64,000 bases of DNA from Collinsella sp. (GCA_018380195.1 JAGZUC010000001.1:89674-153673), one strand, 5' to 3'; positions 54,417 through 63,504 are shown, counted from the first letter of the stretch. The notes: generated by a model from the sequence alone, not told the origin. Numbers and translations: made by a program.

Positions 54417-56723
54417 ATGTCCGACCCGCTGCCAATCCTTGCTCACGGCGAATCATATGCTCAGCCAGTTCAGAAGAAAACCGGTGGAGGTTCCAAGCCA
54501 CGGCCACACGAGTACGAAGAGGCTAGGAACCGCCTCCTTGCTAATATCGGCGCTGTGTCCAGGCAGATGCAGACCGACCCTGATTCCTACCTCGAGGAAA
54601 AGGTGGTCTGTATACGTATGGAGCCCAAGTTCGAAGCAAAGTCCTATGCACCCTCGTCGGTGCTCACCTCTTCGGACGAGTTGCAAGTCATCGGCGGCAG
54701 GAGATACAAGACAGGCAACGTGCAACCTCAGAAGAACAGTAATGACGAAGATGCAGGAGAGCAGCTCGAGTTCGCAAAGCTCTACTTCCTGCGCACGACC
54801 TCAAAGGGTCTTGCCGATTTTGAAAACGCGCTTCGCACCGGGTCAAACGAATCGGACGCATGGCGCAACGAGGTAATGTCCATCCGTTCCTTCGACCTGC
54901 TTGAGCCGGGCGAAAAGATACTTGGCTTCGATGCGGAATGGAAAGAGGGCCTGGTCGAAGCCGTGCTTCATCCGCTCCAAGAAAGCGCCGAGGATGCCGT
55001 AGACTTGTTCTGTAAGGCAGCAGGACTCGGTCGTGACGAAATCGAGGTACGGTCATACAAAGACGGCGTTACATTCATCGCCGCACAGTTGAGCAGGGAA
55101 GCTACTATGGCAGCAGCGAGAATCAACCCGCTGCGCACGGTTCACCCGATGGGAAGAATCGCCTTCGAGCCGATACGGAGCGCGATGAGCGCACCAGCAC
55201 CGCAGGTTGCTGCGGCCCAGAATGTCCCACCTGTGACCGTCGGCGTCTTCGATGGTGGATGCAATCCCAATGTCCCGCTCCTCTCCGGCTATGTCAATGC
55301 GCATGATGCCGTTGCATCGCTGCCCGACCAAGACGGCATCGACCATGGAACGGGTGTATGCGGAGCCGTGCTGCATGGCGAGCTTTCTGGTAAGGGAGCT
55401 AGTGACGTCCTTCCTGCGCCCGAGGTGAAGGTTGAGAGCTTTCGAGTGCTGCCACCGAGCGACCCCATCGACATTGACCTCTACGAATCGATCGACGCTA
55501 TCGAGTACGTAGTCGGGCATAATCCTGACATCCAACTGTATAATCTCTCATTTGGCCCCGCTGGCCCCATTCTCGACGATGACATCAGCCGCTTCACTTA
55601 TGCGCTTGATGTGCTGTCGTACAACCGCGATGCCGAGCCGCCCCTCTTTTGCATTGCGGCCGGCAATGACGGCGATTTGCCAAGCCCAGATAATCGTGTG
55701 CAGTCACCAGCGGATCTGGTCAACGGCATCGGAGTTGGCGCGTTTTGTATATTGCCTGATGGTACGAAGGCACGCGCTCCGTATAGCTGTGTTGGTCCGG
55801 GAAGAGAGGGTGCCAAAATCAAGCCCGACCTCCTTGAGTATGGAGGGGACATCAACAAGCCATTCGTGGTGGTTGCCTCAAGCGGAAATGCTTTAGGCGC
55901 AAGCGCGGGTACCAGCTTTGCATCTCCTTTACTCGTCCACAAGCTTGGCAGAATGATGTCGCGAAGCGAGGATATCTCACAGCATCTCGCCCGGGCTCTG
56001 GTCCTCCACAATTCGAAGCACAGTGATAGCTTTGTTCGAGAAGAGTACGGTTTCGGCATTGCTCCAGATGATCCATCGAGTTGTCTGAGCTGTGACGACA
56101 ACCGCGTCACCACGCTATATCAAGGCATGCTCAGACCTAAGCAGCTTGTCTCGCTGCCGATATTTGCCCCCGGCATCGAGTCGGCGAAGGGGCTTATCAC
56201 AATCAGCTGGACCATCGTTGCAGTCTGCGAAACGAATCCCAATGATTCGGACGCATACACCTCAAGCTGCATAGTAGATACCCTCATTCCTCATGCCAAC
56301 AAATACACGTTCTCGCTCAAAGGTACAAGCTATAGGCATACGGTGAATCTCGCCACCGAGGAGGGGCGTATCAAGGCAGCTGAACTTGAACTGCAGGGCT
56401 ACACCTCATCAACCTTGCCGGTGAGCAAGCCTGCAAAGAAGTACTGGGAAGAGTCAGAGTTACGAGCCAACGATATGAAGTGGGACAGTGTCATTAGCAG
56501 GACACAGCGCATGAAATCAAGCTCATTGTATGACCCGAAGCTGACGCTCCAATCCTTATTCCGTAATAATAACGATCCCGATGCGCTCACTCGTTACTAT
56601 GCGGTCGTGACGGTCGATGCTCCAGGCTACAATGGCAGTCTTTACAACAGTACGCTCCAGGAGTACCGCAACTTGCAGCCAATCAAGCTCAGGATTGAGC
56701 CGCGTCTTGAGGCACGGAGTTAA
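54417..56723 (+). CDS. ietS: Subtilisin-like serine protease of an IetAS-type system
   Basis: A 768-aa S8 family protein without a signal peptide, so cytoplasmic. The triad is present: Asp in VGVFDGGCNPNVP (~280), His in GIDHGTGVCGAVLHG (~312), Ser in ASAGTSFASPLLVHKLG (~500), plus the oxyanion Asn in FCIAAGNDGD. The N-terminal ~250 residues and the C-terminal ~220 residues have no recognised domain and may hold substrate or phage-sensing functions. The ATG has AAGGAGG upstream, directly after ietA, so the two are co-translated. In such systems the ATPase is thought to restrain or direct the protease. Confidence 0.88.
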   Translation: MSDPLPILAHGESYAQPVQKKTGGGSKPRPHEYEEARNRLLANIGAVSRQMQTDPDSYLEEKVVCIRMEPKFEAKSYAPSSVLTSSDELQVIGGRRYKTGNVQPQKNSNDEDAGEQLEFAKLYFLRTTSKGLADFENALRTGSNESDAWRNEVMSIRSFDLLEPGEKILGFDAEWKEGLVEAVLHPLQESAEDAVDLFCKAAGLGRDEIEVRSYKDGVTFIAAQLSREATMAAARINPLRTVHPMGRIAFEPIRSAMSAPAPQVAAAQNVPPVTVGVFDGGCNPNVPLLSGYVNAHDAVASLPDQDGIDHGTGVCGAVLHGELSGKGASDVLPAPEVKVESFRVLPPSDPIDIDLYESIDAIEYVVGHNPDIQLYNLSFGPAGPILDDDISRFTYALDVLSYNRDAEPPLFCIAAGNDGDLPSPDNRVQSPADLVNGIGVGAFCILPDGTKARAPYSCVGPGREGAKIKPDLLEYGGDINKPFVVVASSGNALGASAGTSFASPLLVHKLGRMMSRSEDISQHLARALVLHNSKHSDSFVREEYGFGIAPDDPSSCLSCDDNRVTTLYQGMLRPKQLVSLPIFAPGIESAKGLITISWTIVAVCETNPNDSDAYTSSCIVDTLIPHANKYTFSLKGTSYRHTVNLATEEGRIKAAELELQGYTSSTLPVSKPAKKYWEESELRANDMKWDSVISRTQRMKSSSLYDPKLTLQSLFRNNNDPDALTRYYAVVTVDAPGYNGSLYNSTLQEYRNLQPIKLRIEPRLEARS

Positions 56724-56792
56724 TAGAATGGACGGCCATCGTGCATAATTGCCTGATGGCCGTCCTGCTACATACAAAGCAATAGGATAATA

Positions 56793-56990
56793 TTAGGCAG
56801 ACAGAACGATGCCTCTCTCGTCGAGCAATCTGTCTACCGCGTTGAACAACTCTTGAAAGTTTCCAAGGGTCACATTAACGAACTGATACTTTAGGTCTTC
56901 GGAATGTGAACTCTCTCCGAAGAGCTCAGTAATCCCTGAGTTGAATTTCGACTTGCCATGGCGGCCTTCTCCTTTGAAGAAGGTCGCCAT
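56793..56990 (-). CDS. Small hypothetical protein, doubtful
   Basis: A 65-aa frame (MATFFKGEGRHGKSKF ... NFQELFNAVDRLLDERGIVL) convergent with ietS. Its first codons lie in a near-perfect palindrome (GCCATGGCG ... CGCCATGGC, 56957-56993), which could itself be a hairpin element. There is no clear ribosome binding site and no family. It could be a gene fragment or chance. Confidence 0.3.
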   Translation of the reverse strand: MATFFKGEGRHGKSKFNSGITELFGESSHSEDLKYQFVNVTLGNFQELFNAVDRLLDERGIVLSA

Positions 56991-57269
56991 GGCCCCATTC
57001 CGGTCTTGTGATTATTCGCTGATTATTGCATCAGTTTTGCTACGCCGTTCCATGCCGCACTGCAACGCCGCTCCATGGTAGGCTGATACACGTTGACACG
57101 AAGAGCCTGTACGCGCCTAGCATGAGGCGTTTTCTTTTCCAAAACAATCCAGATGGCACGAAGCGTGCGGTAGTGTCGCGATCGTTGGTGTAGGTCTCGG
57201 TTCTCAAGGGTAGCCGGAGTCGACCCGAGGAACCGAGAATCGCCTAGAATGCCGTCATCCTAGCGTATG

Positions 57270-57715
57270 TCACGCCGCCTTCCCGCCGGGAATCGGGCTG
57301 TCGGCCACGACGAGCGCGATGAACCTGGCCACGTGCTCGGCGACGGCGCCCTCGACGGCCCTGCCGATGGAGTCGTCGTTGAACCAGCGGCGGCCGACCC
57401 ACTCCTTGTCCATCTCGGCGAACACGGCGCCCATCATCCTGATGGGCTACTTCCTGCTCGGGAACACCTGTATGACGCGGCTGCGGCGCTTGAGCTCGCG
57501 GTCGGTGCGCTCCTGCACATTCTTGGTGCGCAGGCTGACGTGGTGCTCGCAGGGGAAGTCCAGGTAGCCCAGGGCGTCGGCCTCGGCCTTCTCGAGCACC
57601 TCGGCGGCCTTGGGGCAGACCCCCCCGATCTGATCGGTGACGAGCTGGGAGCTCGAGTCCGGGCTCGCCGACTGCAGAACCAGGCTCGCCGCAGCGGCAC
57701 GCGTGGACGGCGTGT
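57270..57715 (-). pseudogene. C-terminal remnant of an IS256-family transposase
   Basis: The minus strand reads CPKAAEVLEKAEADALGYLD, NVQERTDRELKRRSRVIQVF, then PSRK, an in-frame TAG, and IRMMGAVFAEMDKEWVGRRW to a TGA at 57270. This is the conserved end of Mutator-type transposases with one nonsense mutation. The N-terminal half is absent. An imperfect hairpin (TCTCGGTTC/GAACCGAGA) lies at 57196-57240 in the otherwise gene-free stretch 56991-57269. Confidence 0.8.
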
Positions 57716-57830
57716 ACAGGGAGCGCGCCCGCGCCATCAGCGGGGGGGGTGCTGCGACCGCGAGATACGCGGTAGCGACCTTGGCCGCATGTGGGCGCTT
57801 CTGCAGGTTCGAGCGGAAGGATGTGAAGTG

Positions 57831-58016
57831 ATGGGCGAAGACGTGAAATGGGCGTTGGGCATTGCGGTCACGGCGCTCGTGCTCGTGGCGTTTCTGCCGC
57901 TCGTGCCGGTCGTCCTGGTGCCGGGGCCGTGGAAGACTAGGGGGCGCGTCCGAGACCGAAACCCCCCCCGTTGGAGGGGCCGTCCGGGCCGTCCGTTTTT
58001 TGTCCGGGCGAGCTGA
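57831..58016 (+). CDS. Small putative membrane protein
   Basis: A 61-aa frame: MGEDVKWALGIAVTALVLVA, one hydrophobic helix (~residues 8-31), then a basic Arg/Pro-rich tail. GGAAGG lies upstream at a long spacing. It lies 70 bases before the Panacea gene on the same strand. It could be a real small membrane protein or a relic next to the IS256 fragment. Confidence 0.35.
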   Translation: MGEDVKWALGIAVTALVLVAFLPLVPVVLVPGPWKTRGRVRDRNPPRWRGRPGRPFFVRAS

Positions 58017-58085
58017 GATGCTTTTATCGCGATACGCGCAGATGGGAAGCACATCACTGGTATGATGGGCAAAAGGAGGAAACAG

Positions 58086-58544
58086 ATGAAAGTCCAAATC
58101 GGGACAGAGTACAGCGCGATGGAAATCGCCGAGTACGCCGTCAGCAGGCGATATCGCCACGACACGCCCATCAGCAATCTTCAGCTCCAGAAGATTCTTT
58201 ACTTCCTGCAAGTTATACACGCGAGCGAGACCGGCGAGCTGCTATTCGCCGACCAGTTTGAGGCATGGCCCTACGGCCCGGTCATCAGGGATGTCTACGT
58301 TGAGTTCTCTGACTGCGGCGGCTTCCCGATAAAACGCGAGTTCGACACCGAGATAAATGACTCCATCCGCCCGTTCCTGGATGCGGGGGTGGACATGCTC
58401 GCCGAGAAATCCCCATGGGAACTCGTCAGGATCTCACACGCCGAGGGGTCCCCGTGGGACGTCATCTACAACCAGAAGCGCCTACACAAGGGAATCATCC
58501 CAAATGAGCTGATCATGCAGTGCGCTAGCGAGGTCTCTGAGTGA
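58086..58544 (+). CDS. Panacea-domain protein (DUF4065/SocA-like), likely antitoxin
   Basis: A 152-aa protein with the Panacea fold signatures: a helix before SNLQLQKILYFLQVIH, then FADQFEAWPYGPVIRDVYVE and the C-terminal GSPWDVIYNQKRLHKGIIP. Panacea domains are promiscuous antitoxins that neutralise many unrelated toxins, often membrane-active ones, encoded next to them. The ATG at 58086 has AGGAGG upstream. Its stop overlaps the start of the next gene by four bases (GTGA), as expected for a toxin-antitoxin operon. Confidence 0.85.
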   Translation: MKVQIGTEYSAMEIAEYAVSRRYRHDTPISNLQLQKILYFLQVIHASETGELLFADQFEAWPYGPVIRDVYVEFSDCGGFPIKREFDTEINDSIRPFLDAGVDMLAEKSPWELVRISHAEGSPWDVIYNQKRLHKGIIPNELIMQCASEVSE

Positions 58545-59485
58545 CCGAACAAGAATACGCAAAGGCGGCCGAAAACATCGGAAGAGCCCTCTCTCTGCTC
58601 ACCAGCAAAATTGGGACTCTTTCGAAACCGCCCCTGAAAGTTCCTCCAATAAACGCAGGCAGTGACGACGCAGAGAAACGCAAGGCTCTCCGCGACATGC
58701 TCGAATCCCTCGCCAGCACGGATGATGCTGCGGTGCTCTCCCAAGAGGACATACGCCGAGCCTCGAGCTTCTTCGCAAAGCTATATGGGGGGAGCGAGCC
58801 CTATCGCCATAGATATGCCGACATCTGCGACCTGGTATTCAATGCACTCGGGCAGTCCTCTGGGGACTTAGACGAAGGGGTCCCCTATTCGGTCAATTGC
58901 CTCGCTGAGAACATTCGCATCATCCATGAGTACCTGACGAAGCATGGACTTTGTGACCAGGCGAAAAGTGTCCTCAAACTCGCCGACCACATCGACCTGG
59001 AAAAGACGAGGCTGAGCCACGACATCGAACAGCAGCAGGCCATGCGCGCATTCAAAACGGCAATCGCCGAAGTAGAAGCGGAAAGGGACGAGGCGGACCA
59101 GAAACGCGCAGAGCTGGAAAGGGAGTTCGACGAGCGCCTCGACAAGACGAGGATGGAGTACATCGCGATCCTCGGCGTGTTCGCGGCGGTCGTGCTCGCC
59201 TTCAACGGCGGCGTCGGGTTCTCGACCTCCGCGATGGGCGCGCTCGGCATCGACGGCGGCATACGTGCCATCGTGCTCCTCGCCGCGCTCGTGGGCTTCG
59301 TGCTCATCAACACGGTCTGCATCCTGCTGGTCTTCATCTGGAAGATGTCCTTCAACCACAGGAAGGTGGAACTGGGCAACTGGCCGAGGAACTGCCTGAT
59401 CGCCGCAGACGTCGCCCTCGTGTTCATTATGGCTGCGATGATGGCGCTCTCTCACCCTGGACTCAGGGAGTTCATCGGGCTGTAG
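58541..59485 (+). CDS. Coiled-coil membrane protein, candidate toxin of the Panacea pair
   Basis: A 314-aa protein starting at a GTG that overlaps the Panacea stop. Residues 1-~150 are helical and soluble. Residues ~155-205 form a charged coiled coil (EVEAERDEADQKRAELEREF). The C-terminal third has three hydrophobic segments: YIAILGVFAAVVLAFNGGVG, AIVLLAALVGFVLINTVCIL and LIAADVALVFIMAAMMALS. No enzymatic motif is seen. Coupling with a Panacea antitoxin suggests a membrane-disrupting toxin, possibly triggered by phage. A terminator follows. Confidence 0.7.
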   Translation: MTEQEYAKAAENIGRALSLLTSKIGTLSKPPLKVPPINAGSDDAEKRKALRDMLESLASTDDAAVLSQEDIRRASSFFAKLYGGSEPYRHRYADICDLVFNALGQSSGDLDEGVPYSVNCLAENIRIIHEYLTKHGLCDQAKSVLKLADHIDLEKTRLSHDIEQQQAMRAFKTAIAEVEAERDEADQKRAELEREFDERLDKTRMEYIAILGVFAAVVLAFNGGVGFSTSAMGALGIDGGIRAIVLLAALVGFVLINTVCILLVFIWKMSFNHRKVELGNWPRNCLIAADVALVFIMAAMMALSHPGLREFIGL

Positions 59486-59500
59486 CCCGAACGCGACGCC

Positions 59501-59526
59501 AAGGGCCGCCCTCCGGGGCGGCCCTT
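59501..59526 (+). terminator. Terminator after the Panacea operon
   Basis: AAGGGCCGCC (59501-59510) pairs with GGCGGCCCTT (59517-59526), followed by a CTC and no long T run. Confidence 0.7.
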
Positions 59527-59668
59527 CTCATGGCGACACGTCTAGGAGCATAGCCGTGCGGTAATCCTCCGCCGCATGGGGCGTTGGGAAGCCGTCCTTC
59601 GGGGCGGCTTCCCGCTTTTCGCGGCGGGCGCGATTGATTGGGGGCGGTGCTTGGACGCCGACGAGCCG

Positions 59669-60060
59669 ATGGCGAACCCGCGCCACGAGACATATTGCCG
59701 CGAGCGCGTGGCCGGCAAGACGCAGAGGCAGGCGATGCTCGCCGCATAGCCCGACCGCTCGCGCTGGAAGCCCGAGACGGTGGACAACAAGGCCTGCAAG
59801 CTCGAGGCCGAGCATGAGGTCAAGGCTAGGATTGCCCGCCTCAAGAGGCTCGCGGCGGAGAAGGCCACCACGACGCGCGCCGAGGTGCTCGCGGGCATAA
59901 GCTATACCTTCCAGGCGGGCATAGCACGCGTGCGCGGCGCCGGGGACGGCAGGCAGCTGGACTACACCTCGGTCAACGCCGTCACGCAGCTGGGCAAGAC
60001 TCTGCTCGATGCGCTGCCCAAAGAGGGGGGGGAGGCGGCTGAGGCCGAGCGGCCCTTCTG
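59669..60060 (+). pseudogene. Phage terminase small subunit, nonsense-mutated
   Basis: From ATG 59669: NPRHETYCRERVAGKTQRQA, MLAA, an in-frame TAG at 59747, then PDRSRWKPETVDNKACKLE, HEVKARIARLKRLAAEKATT and TSVNAVTQLGKTLLDALPK. This is the N-terminal DNA-binding part and the body of a terminase small subunit (XtmA/Terminase_2 type), where the TAG replaces the Tyr of AAYPDRS. After ~60030 the frame turns into unrelated sequence. A prophage relic. Confidence 0.75.
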
Positions 60061-60065
60061 CAGGG

Positions 60066-60198
60066 ACTCTGGGTCGGCGAGCCGACGCTGTCAATCTACC
60101 ACGCCGGCGAGCGCATCGCCACGCACCGGTTGCTGCCGCCCAATGTCTGGAATGTTACCGTCAATGGGAAATCGGCCAATTGGTTGTATTTAGATTAG
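60066..60198 (+). other. Possible C-terminal fragment of an IS21-type transposase
   Basis: The frame LWVGEPTLSIYHAGERIATH ending in TAG at 60198 resembles the short beta-barrel end of IstA/Mu-type transposases (pattern with GERIATH). Only ~43 residues remain and the match is by eye, so the assignment is weak. Confidence 0.3.
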
Positions 60199-60615
60199 CC
60201 CTAACGCAACTGCTACTCCGACGTTGGCGAGGAGGGCGCATACGCTGTCTGCCTCGCCGAGCAGGAGGGTGTGCTTGCTGAGGGCGGGCTCGTCTGGCAT
60301 TCACATAATCCAAGCTAACACCTTTCCGGTCAAATCCTGCTACAGCCCCGCTGAATCCAGACGCGAGGTTTTGTAAGGCCTCTATAAGGTGGAATCTGTA
60401 GAGGAGGGAGGCTGTGGTATCGTGCGTTTCGACGATGATATGCCTTGCGAAGGGTTTTACGAGCTCTACCGCGTACTCTTTTACCCCGGGCTTCACGAGA
60501 GGCCTACGGCCAGAATGCGGGATGTGCGACGGGGGCAGCGAGCCGTTCGCCAAGTGGGGCCCGACGACCGGAAGCCTCTCCTTGAGGCGGCGACACTGGC
60601 GGATGGGTTGGCCAA
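60199..60615. other. Stretch without a recognisable gene
   Basis: Short protein-like pieces occur (for example EEGAYAVCLAEQEGVLAEGG, ending at a stop near 60318) but none has a start, a site and a family. Probably decayed prophage DNA following the terminase pseudogene. Confidence 0.4.
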
Positions 60616-61188
60616 ATGATCACGGATGGCGTTGTAATTAGTTTCAACGGCCAAATCGATTTCGGCACGGCTGTTGCTTTCCTATCTTTGGCGCTCACTC
60701 TCCTCCAGTGGATTGTCTCGCTGGTACGGGGCCGCCGGGCGGCCGCGCGGAGCCAGACATCGGCCATCTGTGCCCGTGTGGTCAGGATGTCCGAGAGGGA
60801 GACGGCCACGGTTGGAGGGTGCAGGGCTGATATCGCGCCGCAGTTCGGCCTAGAGGTGATGAACAATAGCAACGACCTCGTTTACCAAGTTATCCTCACT
60901 GCCGTGCTCGTCCAAGGCGCCGGGCCTGAAGACGGGAGGGCCGTCGAGGGGAGCGACGGCAGGGTTCTGCTCTCGTCCGTTGCTCCGGGCAAAACCGTGA
61001 GGTGCATCGGGCATCTCGATTGCTCGATGCATAAGACGCTCGGCTGCGAGGTGGCTTTCACCGATCGCCACGGACGCAGTTGGGTGCGGAAGAGCGACGG
61101 TCATTTGGGCATGATTCGATCCAAAACGCCCGTCGATTATTACGGACTGATGCAGCCTGTAGAGTGGATGGACTTCGATGAGCCGTAA
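60616..61188 (+). CDS. Hypothetical membrane-anchored protein
   Basis: A 190-aa protein with one N-terminal hydrophobic helix (AVAFLSLALTLLQWIVSLV), then a basic stretch (RGRRAAARSQ) and a soluble domain of ~150 residues rich in beta strands (FGLEVMNNSNDLVYQVILTA; VAPGKTVRCIGHLD). It may fold like a small beta-sandwich. No family is recognised. A GGATGGG site lies upstream and a strong terminator follows. It lies between prophage relics and the CD-NTase system and could belong to either. Confidence 0.55.
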   Translation: MITDGVVISFNGQIDFGTAVAFLSLALTLLQWIVSLVRGRRAAARSQTSAICARVVRMSERETATVGGCRADIAPQFGLEVMNNSNDLVYQVILTAVLVQGAGPEDGRAVEGSDGRVLLSSVAPGKTVRCIGHLDCSMHKTLGCEVAFTDRHGRSWVRKSDGHLGMIRSKTPVDYYGLMQPVEWMDFDEP

Positions 61189-61255
61189 TCGACATACTCT
61201 GGTTTTGAACGAAAAAGCCCAGAGACGATCGATAACGATTCTTCTTTGATGATGT

Positions 61256-61284
61256 AAGCGGCGCTGCTATTAGCAGCGCCGCTT
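61256..61284 (+). terminator. Terminator before the CBASS genes
   Basis: A 13-bp perfect stem AAGCGGCGCTGCT/AGCAGCGCCGCTT with loop ATT, followed by CTTTTAT. Confidence 0.92.
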
Positions 61285-61397
61285 CTTTTATATTCCGCTC
61301 GCAGATAGTGCCTAGCAATGCCTCCAACTCCCACTTTTTTAGTGACACGGTTGCTATAATGTCAAATAATAGAACATCTGTTTGGAAGGGCGGTTAT

Positions 61398-62708
61398 ATG
61401 GCCAATAGCGCAGACTTTGAATCATTCTTGAAAGACATCAATCCCAGCGAGAGCACCATTGATGAAGCGAGTCGACTTCACCGAAATCTCAGGGACCATC
61501 TCAAGGCAAGTGAGACCTATGGGACTGTATGCAAGGACACATACCTCTCGGGTTCATACGCCAAGCAGACCTTCATACGACCGAAGAAAGATACTGACAG
61601 CTGCGATATTGACATTATCGTTGAGACAAACCGCTCCATCAACGACTCCCCTCAATGTGTTTTGCTCGAGCTCGAGGATGCAATACGTGAGCGCGAGTGC
61701 TACAAGAGCGTCAGAATGCAAACGCATTCCATCGGCATTGATATGGCGAACTTCCATCTCGATGTTGTCCCCTTGGCCAAAGATGAAGACGGTCTTCTCT
61801 ACATCGGTTCGAAAGACGATGGTGAATGGAGGCAGACGAATCCCAAAGAGCATCTCGCTTGGACGACTGAGGTTAACAAAGGGTTCAACGGGGATTACAA
61901 ACCTCTAGTGAAGATAATGAAGTGGTGGAGAAGGGAGAATTGCCCAAGTTGTGTGAAATTCCCAAAGGGCATCACTCTTGAGAAGATGATCGCCGACAAC
62001 CTCCCTGTAGCAGGGTTGTCAATCGAGGATCGCGTCATGCAGGTAATGGCAAACCTTGCAGTTGCATACGCCGATGAACTCGACTCGTACAAGGTACCCT
62101 TCATTGAGGACCCAGCCATAGAGGGAAACAACCTTGCCGGAAAGTACTGCCATAACGATTTTACCCAGTTCATGGACAAACTCAACGAGCACCTCTCGCT
62201 ACTTGCGGATGAGGGAACCGGCAACAGCGTCTGGAAGCAAATACTTGGAAGCAACTTCCCTTCTGGAGGCTCTTCGAGCGGAGTCACGACATCAGCTAAG
62301 TCAATAAGTCAACAACAGTACGCATTGTCTGTTCAGCACAGGCAGCCGTTAGGCTTCCCCATGCAGGCTCGTAAGCCAAATGCAACAATTACGGCAACGG
62401 CCAAATTGCCTTCAGGAGAAATACGGACACTCGAAAATGACGGCGCACCCATACCGAAGGGCTCCACTATCGTGTACAGAGTGAACTGTGGGCCGGTAAA
62501 AGATGGCAAGGTAAAGTGGCAGGTCACGAATACCGGCGATGAAGCTATGAGAGTTTGCCGTAGGGGTGGTTTCGAGATCCCAAACATAGAAAAGACTTCC
62601 CGTCGCGAGGAGACGGCGTATACGGGAAAACACTATGTTCAATGTTTTGTAATTCGAAGGGGCTATTGCGTCCGTTGGAGCAACCCATTCTTCATCAACG
62701 TTGAGTAG
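61398..62708 (+). CDS. CD-NTase (cGAS/DncV-like nucleotidyltransferase) with C-terminal AGS-C-like domain
   Basis: A 436-aa cyclic-oligonucleotide synthase of CBASS antiphage systems. The nucleotidyltransferase motif is YLSGSYAKQTFIRPKKDTD followed by SCDIDIIVE (GS and DxD), with the third acidic residue in ANFHLDVVPLAKDEDG. An alpha-helical SMODS-type region follows (VKIMKWWRRENCP). From ~300 a linker (SSSGVTTSAKSIS) leads to a C-terminal beta-rich domain (~325-436: TATAKLPSGEIRTLENDGA ... RRGYCVRWSNPFFIN), like the adenylyl/guanylyl and SMODS C-terminal sensor domain. The ATG at 61398 (MANSADFES) has GGAAGG upstream; a longer frame lacks a site. The next gene starts 10 bases after the stop. 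Confidence 0.9.
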   Translation: MANSADFESFLKDINPSESTIDEASRLHRNLRDHLKASETYGTVCKDTYLSGSYAKQTFIRPKKDTDSCDIDIIVETNRSINDSPQCVLLELEDAIRERECYKSVRMQTHSIGIDMANFHLDVVPLAKDEDGLLYIGSKDDGEWRQTNPKEHLAWTTEVNKGFNGDYKPLVKIMKWWRRENCPSCVKFPKGITLEKMIADNLPVAGLSIEDRVMQVMANLAVAYADELDSYKVPFIEDPAIEGNNLAGKYCHNDFTQFMDKLNEHLSLLADEGTGNSVWKQILGSNFPSGGSSSGVTTSAKSISQQQYALSVQHRQPLGFPMQARKPNATITATAKLPSGEIRTLENDGAPIPKGSTIVYRVNCGPVKDGKVKWQVTNTGDEAMRVCRRGGFEIPNIEKTSRREETAYTGKHYVQCFVIRRGYCVRWSNPFFINVE

Positions 62709-62718
62709 TTGGTCATCG

Positions 62719-63255
62719 ATGAATATCAGCAACGTAATCTCTGGCATTCTTTCTGTCAAAGAAACCATATCTATCTTCCTCGAATTCTTCGGATTCCTGT
62801 CGCTCGCCGCATTCGCTATCGGAGCCTTCTCGCGTCTCGGTAAAGCGGCGTGGCGCTTCGGCCTTGCGCTGTGCGGCAAGAAGATAATGATTGTTGCGAG
62901 TGCCGAGGACTACTGCGACCTTGAAGAGGACCTTTCCGACTCTGGACTGATCAAGAGGAAGAACATACAGCGCGTTTCGGACAAACATATATCTAAGGTA
63001 AAGGATGCGCTCCTGCTGATAGTGGTCTACGGATATTTAGACAAAGATGGCTTTAGGGAGATTATCAACGGGAAGAGTTCCCGATGCGGCCTCATCGTCC
63101 ACTGTCCGCCGGAAAAGGGCCGAATCGACGATGAGGAGATGGGGCTCCTTAGCAAAACCGCATTTACCGCGCTTTGCAATTTCCGAGGCAGGTTAGTGAA
63201 CGACGTCCTGCTCATGATGCTATCTACCTCATTCAAAAAGAGCGACCTAAAATAA
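62719..63255 (+). CDS. Membrane-anchored candidate CBASS effector
   Basis: A 178-aa protein. One hydrophobic segment near the N-terminus (ISIFLEFFGFLSLAAFAIGA) is followed by a cytoplasmic domain of ~120 residues alternating strands and helices: KKIMIVASAEDYCDLEEDL, DALLLIVVYGYLDKDG, CGLIVHCPPEKGRIDDEE, LCNFRGRLVNDVLLMML. This looks like a Rossmann/TIR-like alpha-beta fold, but I cannot match it to a named effector (SAVED, Cap15, TIR-STING, patatin or nuclease). Its position directly behind the CD-NTase makes it the likely effector, activated by the cyclic nucleotide and acting at the membrane. The start may be ATG 62719 or TTG 62701; neither has a strong site. Confidence 0.65.
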   Translation: MNISNVISGILSVKETISIFLEFFGFLSLAAFAIGAFSRLGKAAWRFGLALCGKKIMIVASAEDYCDLEEDLSDSGLIKRKNIQRVSDKHISKVKDALLLIVVYGYLDKDGFREIINGKSSRCGLIVHCPPEKGRIDDEEMGLLSKTAFTALCNFRGRLVNDVLLMMLSTSFKKSDLK

Positions 63256-63504
63256 GCTGATGTTGCAGGGTTTTTGGAGCCCTGAAAAGCCTTTTAATAT
63301 TTACTTAGAGTTATACCAACGGTCGAGCATTCGTAGGCTGATTCCTCCTTTCACCGACTGGCAAAACGATTTACACCTAATTTTGGAGATTGCTCTCAGG
63401 CTTCTTTCCTTGCCCATAGTCCGATCTCGCTACACTAATAGCTACTGCTACCAGGAAATTTATTGGTGCAGTTTCCATTGGCTCCCTCAAAGATCGGAGC
63501 GGGT

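Noticed and set aside
46560..57715. One IS256 copy split by insertion of the defence genes
   Set aside because: The N-terminal remnant (46.6-46.9 kb) and the C-terminal remnant (57.3-57.7 kb) are both on the minus strand, but their order is reversed relative to a simple split, so two separate copies are more likely.
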